From NCBI GenBank assembly GCA_964565925.1, contig CAZMGV010000004.1, positions 186,001-250,000 of the forward strand: a stretch of 64,000 nucleotides of DNA, in the 5' to 3' direction. The stretch is from CAZMGV01 sp964565925. Lineage in GTDB: Bacteria > JAGRBM01 > JAHCIT01. Each line of letters opens with the position of its first letter. The first letter of the stretch is position 1. The notes under the pieces were generated by a model. The model made no database searches. It saw only the letters and a list, made by a program, of their open reading frames with translations, and had not been told where the DNA came from. The position numbers and the translations under genes were made by a program. This document shows, one piece after another, positions 44,421 through 52,334 of the stretch.

Positions 44421-45792
44421 CCGTTCCTTCCGAGACGATCTGCTCGCCGGCCAGATAGCCGGTGATGAGTGCGGCGCCGAGTCCGGTCCCGCCCCTCAGA
44501 TAATCATAGCCCGCCAGAACGTTTCCGCACGCAAGCAGGTTGGAAAATATCACTTTGCCTTCGGGGTCCACCGGACGCATCGACGGGTCGGTCTGCACCC
44601 CCGCCCGGAACGCCGGGTGCGGGCCGGCCGCCTCGCGGCTGAACAGCTCTTCAGACTGACGGCTGAGCGCCTCCCGTCCGTCCAGAAAAACCGGAAGCCC
44701 GAACAGGGACTCCCTCACTCTCTTTTCCCGGATCAGTCCGCCGCCCAGATATTTGCCCGTGGCGAGCACAAATACCGCCCCCGCGAAACTCTCTTCCGGG
44801 CTCTCGGCGTTCTTGCGCACCGCGACCGCCTTCACCCGGCCGGAAGCCGCGTCAGCCCCGGTGATGTCGGCTGCAACAATCGACACGCCCGCTTCCCTGA
44901 GCGCCCGGTCGAGAACGGTCTGAAGGCGCATCCCCGGCACTGACGGCACAGCCGAGACGGTCTCCACGACTTTGTTATTCAGCTTTTCCCCGGCCCGGCG
45001 GGCGAGTCCCGCAGCGTCCTTGAAACCGAACAGGGGAGGCACGAACAGCACGTCGTAGGTATTCGAACCCACGCCGATCCGGATCTTCTCGATGAACCGG
45101 TCGAAATACCCGGCGTCGTCGAAGAGCGAGGCGACGCCGAGCGCGTTTGAATTGAAACCCAGCGCCTCCGGGAGTTCGACGTTGAACCCGCGCACCCGGG
45201 GCGGTTCGTAGGACGACATGACATGCGAAAATACCGCCGCCGCCCGCTCGCCGTCCCAGCCCGGCACACCCTTCACTCCGCAGAACCCGACGCGCTTGCG
45301 CTTGATGAAGTCGAGATCCGGGATCGACATCGACGCCTGCACGAGCGCCGTGTGTTTCACCGTACCGGCGTGGCTCACGGCCACCTGGAGGGTTTTCCCG
45401 TCCCCGGCAAGCGGAATACCGGTCATCTCTTCCAGCAGTTTCCGGGCGAGCGAAAAAACGGCCAGCAACCGGCCGGCCCGCTGCCCGGCCTGCTGCCCAG
45501 GCTGGCCCTCGCCGCCGGTCAACCGCGAAAACAGGTGGCTCGGATCGCGGGATATTTCCCGGGCCACAAGGGTTTCGAGATCGGTGGTCAGAGGGAGGGG
45601 GTTTTCGGGAGTCGAGTCGTGATCGGCCGCCAGGTCGATCGCACCGGACGACGCTGCGGTTCCGGCCTGTCCGCGCCGGATCAGCACCACCCGTTTTCCG
45701 GCTTTGGCGGCGCGCCAGGCGGCAACGCACCCCGCCAGTCCGCCGCCCAGCACGATAATGTCGGCCTTCGTTTCAGCCTTCGACTCAGCCAT
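44401..45792 (-). CDS. glpB: Anaerobic glycerol-3-phosphate dehydrogenase subunit B-like flavoprotein
   Basis: 463 residues. The FAD/NAD fold starts with IIVLGGGLAGCVAAWRA and closes with FSNLLACGNVLAGYDYL and GGTGLGAALITGYLAGEQI, as in GlpB/flavocytochrome-like subunits. The SSGAIDLA segment is also seen in GlpB. In E. coli, GlpB works with GlpA and the Fe-S anchor GlpC to oxidise glycerol-3-phosphate in anaerobic respiration. ATG 45792 overlaps the glpA stop by 8 nt. The frame extends to 45852 but that segment is antisense-like. The order glpA-glpB is the normal one; glpC is displaced by the oxidase pair and the CCG protein. Confidence 0.85.
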   Translation of the reverse strand: MAESKAETKADIIVLGGGLAGCVAAWRAAKAGKRVVLIRRGQAGTAASSGAIDLAADHDSTPENPLPLTTDLETLVAREISRDPSHLFSRLTGGEGQPGQQAGQRAGRLLAVFSLARKLLEEMTGIPLAGDGKTLQVAVSHAGTVKHTALVQASMSIPDLDFIKRKRVGFCGVKGVPGWDGERAAAVFSHVMSSYEPPRVRGFNVELPEALGFNSNALGVASLFDDAGYFDRFIEKIRIGVGSNTYDVLFVPPLFGFKDAAGLARRAGEKLNNKVVETVSAVPSVPGMRLQTVLDRALREAGVSIVAADITGADAASGRVKAVAVRKNAESPEESFAGAVFVLATGKYLGGGLIREKRVRESLFGLPVFLDGREALSRQSEELFSREAAGPHPAFRAGVQTDPSMRPVDPEGKVIFSNLLACGNVLAGYDYLRGGTGLGAALITGYLAGEQIVSEGTGAGGRH

Positions 45793-47503
45793 GAACGGTT
45801 TTCTTGATCCCTTCGGAAGTCGCGTCGGCAGAGGCACGCCGCCAGTTTTCAAAAAGACCCGGAGATCGGACGGTTCCAGCCAGATTCAGCGACGTGAAGT
45901 GGTTCGCCTGATGGAGTTCCTCCTGCACCAGCTGCTCGTGGTCCAGAACCGGGAACTTGCCCTTGAACCGGTTCGAGATGAAGTCGGTCAGCTCTTCCAG
46001 CTGGCGCTTCCCGTCCAGACCCGTCTCTTTGGCGAGAATGCACGATGCTTCGAGCGAACAGCGTGCCCCCTGGCACGGGCCCGTTCCCAGCCGCGTGCGG
46101 CGGCGGACATCGGACAGCTTTCCGGCCCACTCCGTGCGGCACGAGTAGGTGACTTCCGCGCCCGTCACGGGCTCGCACGGGCAGACCATCGTCTGGAGCT
46201 GCGGCTCTTTCGTGGCAATATCCAGAATTTTTTCGGCGCGCGCACCGTGGCGGAAGTGGATCCGCGACAGCACGAATTCCGGCAACGGACCTTTTTCAGC
46301 AAGCGCCGGGAGATCGAGCTGCCGCTCGCCACCGGCGATCGGCGTCTCGTGCGTCAGGCAGGGGACGTGATCCAGTCCCAGCGCCCGCTCCACCGCATCC
46401 ACCGCCTGCTCGCTCATGATCCGGAACGCGGCCAGTTTGCCGCCGGACATGGAGAAGAGGTTCCGTACCTGGTCCCTCTCGCCGTGATTGATGATCTCGT
46501 GGTCGCGGGAAAGCTTGTCCTCGGTCCTGTGCCAGGCCCACAGCGTCGGCCTGACCCCCACCATCACGCGGGTTACCCGCGCCTCCCGCACTTGCGGGAA
46601 CGACCGCTCCACACCCTGAAGCAGGTATTCAATCTCGTCCTCAGTCACCGTAAGCTGGTCGAGGTCGCCGTAGAAATCGTCGTCCGTCGTACCGACGAGC
46701 GAGCCGTTGTCGTGCGGAATGATAAAAATCTGCCGGCCGTCTGAGGCGTCGCACAGGATGCCGGTGTTCACGACGCGGCGGTCGAGCACCAGATGCACGC
46801 CCTTCCCCTTGCGGAGTTTCAGCCCCACGCCGGCTTTCGCCAGCACGTCCGGGTTCCACGGTCCGCAGACCACGAACACCGCCTTTGCTTTCTCTTCGTA
46901 GCGCCGCCCGGTGCGGTGATCTTCGAGACGCACGCCGGTAATGGCGTCGCCGTCGCGGATGAAAGTCAGGACTTCCGTGTGATTGCGGATCTCGGCGCCA
47001 TGTTCGGCGGCCGAGAGCGCCGTCGCCGCACACAGCCGGAACGGGTCGATACCGTATTCGTCCATCGTGATCGCGCCGTCCACGGACTTCGAGAGCCCCG
47101 GCTCGATCTCGAGCGCCTCCTCGCGGGTGAGCCGCGTGTGCTCCTTGCCGTTCTTGTAGGGCTGGAAGAGATCGTAGGTTTCGAAATACGTCTCCATCGC
47201 CTCGGCCATGACCCGCGAGGCAAGACTCCGGTTCGAAACCGGGATCAGGAACGGGATACGGAACAGCATGTGGGGCGCGCACGCCTGGATATAGCCCGAA
47301 TCGACGCAGGACTTTTTCGTCGTCTCGATGTCGTAGAGCATGTAGCGGGCGCCGCCGTGGATCATGCCGCTGCAGCCGCCCGTCGCACCGGCGGAAAAAT
47401 CGCGCTTCTCGACCAGCAGGACCTTGAGGCCGCGAAGCGCCGCGTCGCGGGCAATCCCGCAACCGTTCACGCCGCCACCCACCACAATCAGGTCGTAAGG
47501 CAT
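45785..47503 (-). CDS. glpA: Glycerol-3-phosphate dehydrogenase, GlpA type
   Basis: 572 residues. The N-terminal FAD motif is DLIVVGGGVNGCGIARDA (GxGxxG at 9-16) and SAGATGGCSGMIHGGARY is the GlpA/GlpD substrate-side segment. The C-terminal part has the BFD-like [2Fe-2S] domain typical of GlpA rather than GlpD, with Cys441, Cys443, Cys477 and Cys482 (CPCEP, CQGARC). It oxidises sn-glycerol-3-phosphate to DHAP. ATG 47503 begins exactly at the FAD strand; GGAAA is upstream. It is the first gene of the nine-gene leftward cluster; promoter elements before it are not clear. Confidence 0.92.
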   Translation of the reverse strand: MPYDLIVVGGGVNGCGIARDAALRGLKVLLVEKRDFSAGATGGCSGMIHGGARYMLYDIETTKKSCVDSGYIQACAPHMLFRIPFLIPVSNRSLASRVMAEAMETYFETYDLFQPYKNGKEHTRLTREEALEIEPGLSKSVDGAITMDEYGIDPFRLCAATALSAAEHGAEIRNHTEVLTFIRDGDAITGVRLEDHRTGRRYEEKAKAVFVVCGPWNPDVLAKAGVGLKLRKGKGVHLVLDRRVVNTGILCDASDGRQIFIIPHDNGSLVGTTDDDFYGDLDQLTVTEDEIEYLLQGVERSFPQVREARVTRVMVGVRPTLWAWHRTEDKLSRDHEIINHGERDQVRNLFSMSGGKLAAFRIMSEQAVDAVERALGLDHVPCLTHETPIAGGERQLDLPALAEKGPLPEFVLSRIHFRHGARAEKILDIATKEPQLQTMVCPCEPVTGAEVTYSCRTEWAGKLSDVRRRTRLGTGPCQGARCSLEASCILAKETGLDGKRQLEELTDFISNRFKGKFPVLDHEQLVQEELHQANHFTSLNLAGTVRSPGLFENWRRASADATSEGIKKTVHG

Positions 47504-47685
47504 TTTCCGGCCAAGTCCTTTGCCTGTCGTTCGGGAAGCCCCGTGCGGGGGGCCTCCGGAGCCTCTTCCGACTGACAGAAATGTCAGCAAACCGGGCCCT
47601 CAGGCAGGTCAGCTCTATGACCGGACGGGGCGTTAAGGACAAGGGTCCGGCGAGATTCCGGACGGTAGCGGAGTAAAAACGGCTG

Positions 47686-48096
47686 TTACTTTTTGGGCTT
47701 GCCGGATTCGTCGCCGCTGACGCCCGGCGCAACATCACCGGGGTCTTCGAAGAATTCACGGCTGAGCGGTGAATCGGCGTCCAGATGCGGACGCTCACCG
47801 GGACGGCAGACCTTCGTCACCCGGTCGAGCGGGATCTCCTTGGGTCCGGTGAGCGTCTTGATGTGGAGGGCGTATTCGCTGGCGCCGACGAGCGTGCCTT
47901 CGTATTCGATTCCGCCAGCCAGCACGACAACCGGGCCGCCGACAAGCCGCTGCATCGGGTTCTTGGCGGAGTCCGGCTCGCGAAGCGCGCCGATAACGGT
48001 CGGTTTCAGGGTACCGCCGGTTTCGGTATCGCCTCGAAGGACTTCGGCAGGCCCTGGCGGGTTCGAGTCCGGCGGTTTGGAACCGTTGCCTGTCAT
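47686..48096 (-). CDS. Small protein with Sm-like core
   Basis: 136 residues. Ends are Pro/Gly/Glu-rich and probably disordered. Residues about 49-97 read as an Sm-like fold: a helix, then PVVVLAGGIEYEGTLVGASE (Sm1 pattern with a central Gly) and KEIPLDRVTKV (Sm2-like). This resembles LSm/Hfq or the small PilZ-like beta barrels. It is not canonical Hfq: the KH motif is absent. Its ATG overlaps the upstream receiver gene by 4 nt (ATGA), so the two are translationally coupled and may work together. Binding of RNA or protein is possible but unproven. Confidence 0.7.
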   Translation of the reverse strand: MTGNGSKPPDSNPPGPAEVLRGDTETGGTLKPTVIGALREPDSAKNPMQRLVGGPVVVLAGGIEYEGTLVGASEYALHIKTLTGPKEIPLDRVTKVCRPGERPHLDADSPLSREFFEDPGDVAPGVSGDESGKPKK

Positions 48097-48851
48097 GCCG
48101 GAACCTCCAGCTCCTGTCGGAGCAGATCCACGATCCGGGCGATGCGTCCGCGAAGCGCGGTCTGGTCGACATCGCCCTTGTTAATATACATCGCCGGCTG
48201 GAGTTTCTGAAGCCCGGCGTCGAGCCGCTCGTCCCGCTTGCGGCTCGAGAAAAACAGGATCATCGCCGGGTCGTAACCCTTCTGTTTCTCGATCTGCCGG
48301 AGCGTTGAGGCGGCCACGATGCCGTTCATCACGGGCATTTCGAGGTCGAGGACGACCAGGCCGATATTACCGCCCGCTTCCTTGATCTGGACATATCCCT
48401 GGATCGCTTCGCGGCCGTTCTCGAAGCAGACCACATCCCGGGCAAACCCCCGGTCCAGAAAGATCTCCTCGATATGGGCCCGGATCGCCGGCGAATCGTC
48501 GGCCACCAGCACGGTCTCGAGAAACCCGACTTCGTGTGCTTTCGCGGCAGCGCTCGGATCGGCTTCGATAAAAGCCTCTTCCAGCTCTTCCGAAATATCT
48601 TTCCTGGCGGAGCCGTCCGAGAGCAGCCGGTCCCAGTCATCGGCTGTCAGGTCCCCGCCGGAGGCCGGTTTGGCCATATTCTCGGGAGGCTCGCGCCGTT
48701 CGCCATCTTTCGTATCCGCCGGAATGGTTCGACTGCACTGCGTGCAGTTCGTTATCTCGTCGCCCTTTTCGAGCATGACGATAACAGTCACCTGAGCGCC
48801 GCAATAGGGGCACCATTTGGTCGGTATGCCGCGCTTTCTAGAAATAGCCAT
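48093..48851 (-). CDS. Zinc-ribbon receiver protein
   Basis: 252 residues. An N-terminal zinc ribbon has Cys14, Cys17, Cys36 and Cys39 (CPYC, CTQC). A linker with an acidic helical part (about 66-105) leads to a receiver domain (about 113-245). The receiver has Asp118-Asp119, the phospho-acceptor Asp169 in LVVLDLEMPVMNG, Ser202 and Lys225, though the lysine is followed by Gly rather than Pro. It lacks a DNA-binding output. A putative partner is the Sm-like protein encoded in the overlapping downstream gene. No ribosome site is obvious before ATG 48851. Confidence 0.85.
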   Translation of the reverse strand: MAISRKRGIPTKWCPYCGAQVTVIVMLEKGDEITNCTQCSRTIPADTKDGERREPPENMAKPASGGDLTADDWDRLLSDGSARKDISEELEEAFIEADPSAAAKAHEVGFLETVLVADDSPAIRAHIEEIFLDRGFARDVVCFENGREAIQGYVQIKEAGGNIGLVVLDLEMPVMNGIVAASTLRQIEKQKGYDPAMILFFSSRKRDERLDAGLQKLQPAMYINKGDVDQTALRGRIARIVDLLRQELEVPA

Positions 48852-49143
48852 CGTTCAGAACCGGTTAATTTCCCCAGAACCTGTCGTTAATACCGCCGGA
48901 AATACCGTCAGACGGCGGGTATATACTTGTCATACAGCACACATTCGGCAAGCAATTTACGGAAAGTACGGCCGTTTTTTTGACACCCGCCGCCAAGGCC
49001 GATATATAGGTTCGCTGTCCGGAGGCGGGACCCGGCGGAGTGCGCTAAAAGCGCGGCTCCCGGGTGCGTGTCATCATCAGGTCATCCGAGGGGGCCCCAA
49101 TGGGCGGCCCGGAGCGCCCTTCCTGACGGAGAGGTGAATATAC
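48852..49143 (+). promoter_or_regulatory. Promoter and long structured leader of the DUF507 gene
   Basis: A near-consensus promoter, TTGACA at 48980-48985 and TATATA at 49003-49008 with 17-bp spacing, predicts transcription from about 49015. The roughly 130-nt leader has GC-rich inverted repeats (for example CCGGGACC/GGCTCCCGG about 49024-49062 and GGGGGCCC/GGGCGGCCC about 49089-49112) before the GGAGAGGTG ribosome site. The leftward receiver gene also starts in this region. Confidence 0.65.
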
Positions 49144-49662
49144 ATGCGTCTTTACCGTTCGCGCATCCCCACCATCGCCACGAAGATCGTCGCCTCGCTG
49201 GTGGCCGACGGCGATATTGAGATCGACCGCTCCAAGCTCCATGAGGTCGAACTCGACATCAAGTCGATTCTGGACGAATACCTCTACCAGGAGAACATCC
49301 TTCTCAACAGCGTGCGGGACAACATGGAGAAGAACCACCTTCCCTACCAGGAGTTCGGCAAGGTGAAGAAGGAGCTGGCAGAACAGAGCAACTTCCACAC
49401 GGGTGACGACGCCTTCTTCTGGCTCGCCAACCAGATCATCGAATCGTTCATGATCAACAAGAACGTCGAGGAAGTGTTCGCCGCCGACAACCTGATCCGG
49501 AAGAAGATCATCACCATCTTCCGCGAGAACCTCGTCAACGACGAGGAACTGGAGCGCGAAGCCAAAAACCGCATCAAGAACATCAAGGAAGATTCGCCCG
49601 AGTGGCCGGTTGAGTTCCAGAAGGCCCTCAAGCTCGTCCGTGAGCGGCGCGGGCTGAAGTAA
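49144..49662 (+). CDS. DUF507 family protein
   Basis: 172 residues, all helical and charged, matching DUF507 end to end. The N-terminus MRLYRSRIPTIATKIVASLV and the internal VELDIKSILDEYL, RENLVNDEELEREAKNRI segments are typical. The family occurs in deltaproteobacteria, Aquificae and a few other phyla and has no known function. No signal peptide or membrane segment. A strong ribosome site (GGAGAGGTG) precedes ATG 49144, and the promoter upstream is close to consensus, so expression is probably high. Confidence 0.92.
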   Translation: MRLYRSRIPTIATKIVASLVADGDIEIDRSKLHEVELDIKSILDEYLYQENILLNSVRDNMEKNHLPYQEFGKVKKELAEQSNFHTGDDAFFWLANQIIESFMINKNVEEVFAADNLIRKKIITIFRENLVNDEELEREAKNRIKNIKEDSPEWPVEFQKALKLVRERRGLK

Positions 49663-49720
49663 ACGGCACGGCCCTTCCGGGCCCGTGGCCGCGTTCCGTT
49701 ACCCCCATCAGCGGTTCTGA

Positions 49721-52321
49721 ATGAAGAGCAAAACAGGCCACGATACGGACGAGAGCGGAAGTCTCCAGCGCAAGCTCCGCACCTTTATCGCCCGCTGGGT
49801 ACGATTCACGACCGAGCGCCCATGGCTCACCCTTGCCCTCGTCGCGCTCCTTACCACCGTTTCCACTTTCTACGCCTACAAACTCGTTACCAACGTCCGG
49901 ACCGACTTCGCCTCCCTCCTGCCGGAAACCGACCGGTCGGTGCAGAACCTCAAGAAGCTGAACGACAGGTTCGGCAGCGAGCGCGGACTGTTGGTTGTCG
50001 TCTACTGCGAGACGAAAAAGGATCCCAAGTGCTGGGACGATTCCAAGCGGATTACCGGCGATCTTGTCGCCAAGCTGAAGCCGCTCGAGGGCGTCCGGAT
50101 CCGGCAGGTCACCTACCAGAACACCGAAGACAACGAGTTCTTCAAAAAATACAAATACCTGTTCATGAACCGGGAAGACCTCGAAGATCTCCGGGACCGG
50201 CTGGACACCAAGCTCCGCTACGAGCGGGTGAAGAACTCCCCCGTCGCCATCAAGGATCTTCTGGAAGACCCCGGATTCGACATCTCCGACATCGAGGAGA
50301 AGTACAACGCCCGCGAGAAGAAATCCTCGCGGTACACGGAAGGCTATTTCACCAACGGCAACGGAACGGTGCAGGCGGACGGAACGGAACTGGGCGCCAA
50401 CTCCGTCATCGTCATCAAGGTGACTTCGCTCGAAAGCGGCCTGCACTTCGGAAGTACGGCCAGGCTGGTGGCGGATATCCAGGCAATCATCGACGGTCTG
50501 GAGCCGTCGAAGAACTACAACCCGATCATGGACGTGGGGCTCGCCGGCTCCATCGTCCGGTCCAACTATGAAGTGAATGCGGTAATCACCGACACGGTCC
50601 GCACCGCGCTGCTGACCATCGCCCTCTGCTTCGCCCTCATTCTCGGCTACTACCGGCGCTTCCGGCCGGTGCTGTTCATGACCGTGGCGGTCATGTGTGC
50701 CATCTCGTGGACCTTCGCTGTGAGCTGGTTCTACATCGGATACCTGAACCAGCAGACGGCGTTCCTGGCGAGCATCATCGTCGGCAACGGGATCAACTTC
50801 AGTATCATCTATATGGCCCGCTACTTCGAAGAGCGCGAGGAAGGCCTTGCCCCGGGACCAGCGGCGATCAAGGCGGCCGAGCTCACGTTTGAAGCGACCC
50901 AGACGGCGGCCGCCGCCACCGCCGTCGCCTATGGCGTCCTGATGTTCACGTCGTTCAAGGGGTTCTCCCAGTTCGGCTTCATCGGCGGGCTGGGGATGAT
51001 CTTCGCGTGGGCCGCCGGATACACGGTCGTTCCGCCGCTCCTGACGATCACCGAACGGTTTCGGCCGCTGGTCCTGCCGGATCGGCCAAAAATTTCGGAC
51101 TCAGGACGCCTGGGCTCCGGCCTGATCACCAAAATCGTGATCAAGGCGCCGCGCGCCATTATCGCCGTCTGCCTCGTGCTCACCTTCGCCAGCGTCTACT
51201 ACACCTGGATATTCCTCAAAGATCCGTTCGAATATAACTTCTCCAAGCTTCGCAGCAAGGACGACCCCAAAGCCGTCTATATCCATTATCACGTGCTGTC
51301 GAAGAACATCATCGACTCGGGTGGCGGCGGTTCCGTCTTCCTGGTGGACAGCCCCGAAGAGACCCGGATGCTGACCGACGCCATTGAGGCCCGGCGGCTG
51401 GAACGCGAAAAGACACCTCAGGGTTCGACGATCGCCGAGGCCCATTCGATCTTTACCGAACTGCCTGAAGACCAGGACTACAAGATCAAGGTCATCAGCG
51501 AGATCCGGGAAATGGTGGATAACCAGCCGCTCGGGTGGATGTCGGAGAAGAACCGCAAGCGCCTCGACGAGTTCAGGGATGCGTTCGACATCAAGCAGGT
51601 GGGCGTGAACGCCCTGCCCGAGAACATCCGCAAGCGGTTTACCGAGAAGGACGGGTCGTTCGACAAGGTCGTGCTGATCCAGCCCAAGCCGGAGGTCTCG
51701 CTGTCAAACGGGCGGAATCTCCTCAGATTCGCGGACGAGATCGAAAGCTACAAGCTGGCCAGCGGCAAGACCGTTTACACCTCCGGCGACGCCATGCTGT
51801 TCGCCGACATGCTGGCCGCCATCCGCACCGACGGTCCCATCGCCACGATCATGTGCTTTATCGGGGTGTTCATCATTATCTTCGTCAGCTTTGGCGGTCT
51901 GAAGAAAACCGCCTTCATCCTGTTCTTCCTGCTCTACGGAATCCTGCTGCTGGTGGGCTGCCAGGGGATATGGGATCTCAAGATCAACTTCTTCAACTTC
52001 GTGGTCATCCCCATCACGCTCGGCATCGGCGTCGACTATCACATCAATGTCTACAAGCGGTACGTGCTGGAAGGGCCGGGCTCCATCGAGCGCACGCTTA
52101 GGGCGACGGGCGGCGCGGTGGTGCTCTGCTCCGGCACGACGATCACCGGCTACGCGATGATGACGCTGTCCTTGAATCAGGCGATGGTGAACTTCGGCTG
52201 GATCGCCATCATCGGCGAGATCACCTGCCTCACGTCGGCGATTCTCTTCAAGCCGGCCATCCTCCTGCTGCTGGAAGAGAAGGCCTACCGTTCCGGCAAG
52301 CCGACCGAGATTACCGGCTGA
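49721..52321 (+). CDS. MMPL/RND-family transporter, HpnN-like
   Basis: 866 residues with the two-fold RND layout: a first membrane helix (about 37-58), a large periplasmic domain, a set of five helices (about 285-430), a second single helix (about 477-500), a second periplasmic domain and five final helices (about 705-855). The DFASLLPETDRSVQNLKKL segment and GNGINFSIIYMARYFEERE, GIGVDYHINVYKRYV motifs are typical of the HpnN/MMPL group. HpnN moves hopanoids to the outer membrane; other members export lipids. No hopanoid genes are in the window, so the cargo is unknown. It ends 13 nt from a convergent gene. Confidence 0.9.
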   Translation: MKSKTGHDTDESGSLQRKLRTFIARWVRFTTERPWLTLALVALLTTVSTFYAYKLVTNVRTDFASLLPETDRSVQNLKKLNDRFGSERGLLVVVYCETKKDPKCWDDSKRITGDLVAKLKPLEGVRIRQVTYQNTEDNEFFKKYKYLFMNREDLEDLRDRLDTKLRYERVKNSPVAIKDLLEDPGFDISDIEEKYNAREKKSSRYTEGYFTNGNGTVQADGTELGANSVIVIKVTSLESGLHFGSTARLVADIQAIIDGLEPSKNYNPIMDVGLAGSIVRSNYEVNAVITDTVRTALLTIALCFALILGYYRRFRPVLFMTVAVMCAISWTFAVSWFYIGYLNQQTAFLASIIVGNGINFSIIYMARYFEEREEGLAPGPAAIKAAELTFEATQTAAAATAVAYGVLMFTSFKGFSQFGFIGGLGMIFAWAAGYTVVPPLLTITERFRPLVLPDRPKISDSGRLGSGLITKIVIKAPRAIIAVCLVLTFASVYYTWIFLKDPFEYNFSKLRSKDDPKAVYIHYHVLSKNIIDSGGGGSVFLVDSPEETRMLTDAIEARRLEREKTPQGSTIAEAHSIFTELPEDQDYKIKVISEIREMVDNQPLGWMSEKNRKRLDEFRDAFDIKQVGVNALPENIRKRFTEKDGSFDKVVLIQPKPEVSLSNGRNLLRFADEIESYKLASGKTVYTSGDAMLFADMLAAIRTDGPIATIMCFIGVFIIIFVSFGGLKKTAFILFFLLYGILLLVGCQGIWDLKINFFNFVVIPITLGIGVDYHINVYKRYVLEGPGSIERTLRATGGAVVLCSGTTITGYAMMTLSLNQAMVNFGWIAIIGEITCLTSAILFKPAILLLLEEKAYRSGKPTEITG

Positions 52322-52334
52322 TATTGCCCGCCGA

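Noticed and set aside
42564..44465. 633-codon plus-strand open frame
   Set aside because: Antisense to the AGPS-like flavoprotein gene with all its motifs; same GC-driven artefact. The frames at 24070-25647, 27574-28893 and 36260-37915 were rejected for the same reason.
49663..49720. GC-rich hairpin after DUF507
   Set aside because: GGCACGGCCC/GGGCCCGTGGCC can pair, but with mismatches and without a T tract; too weak to call a terminator.
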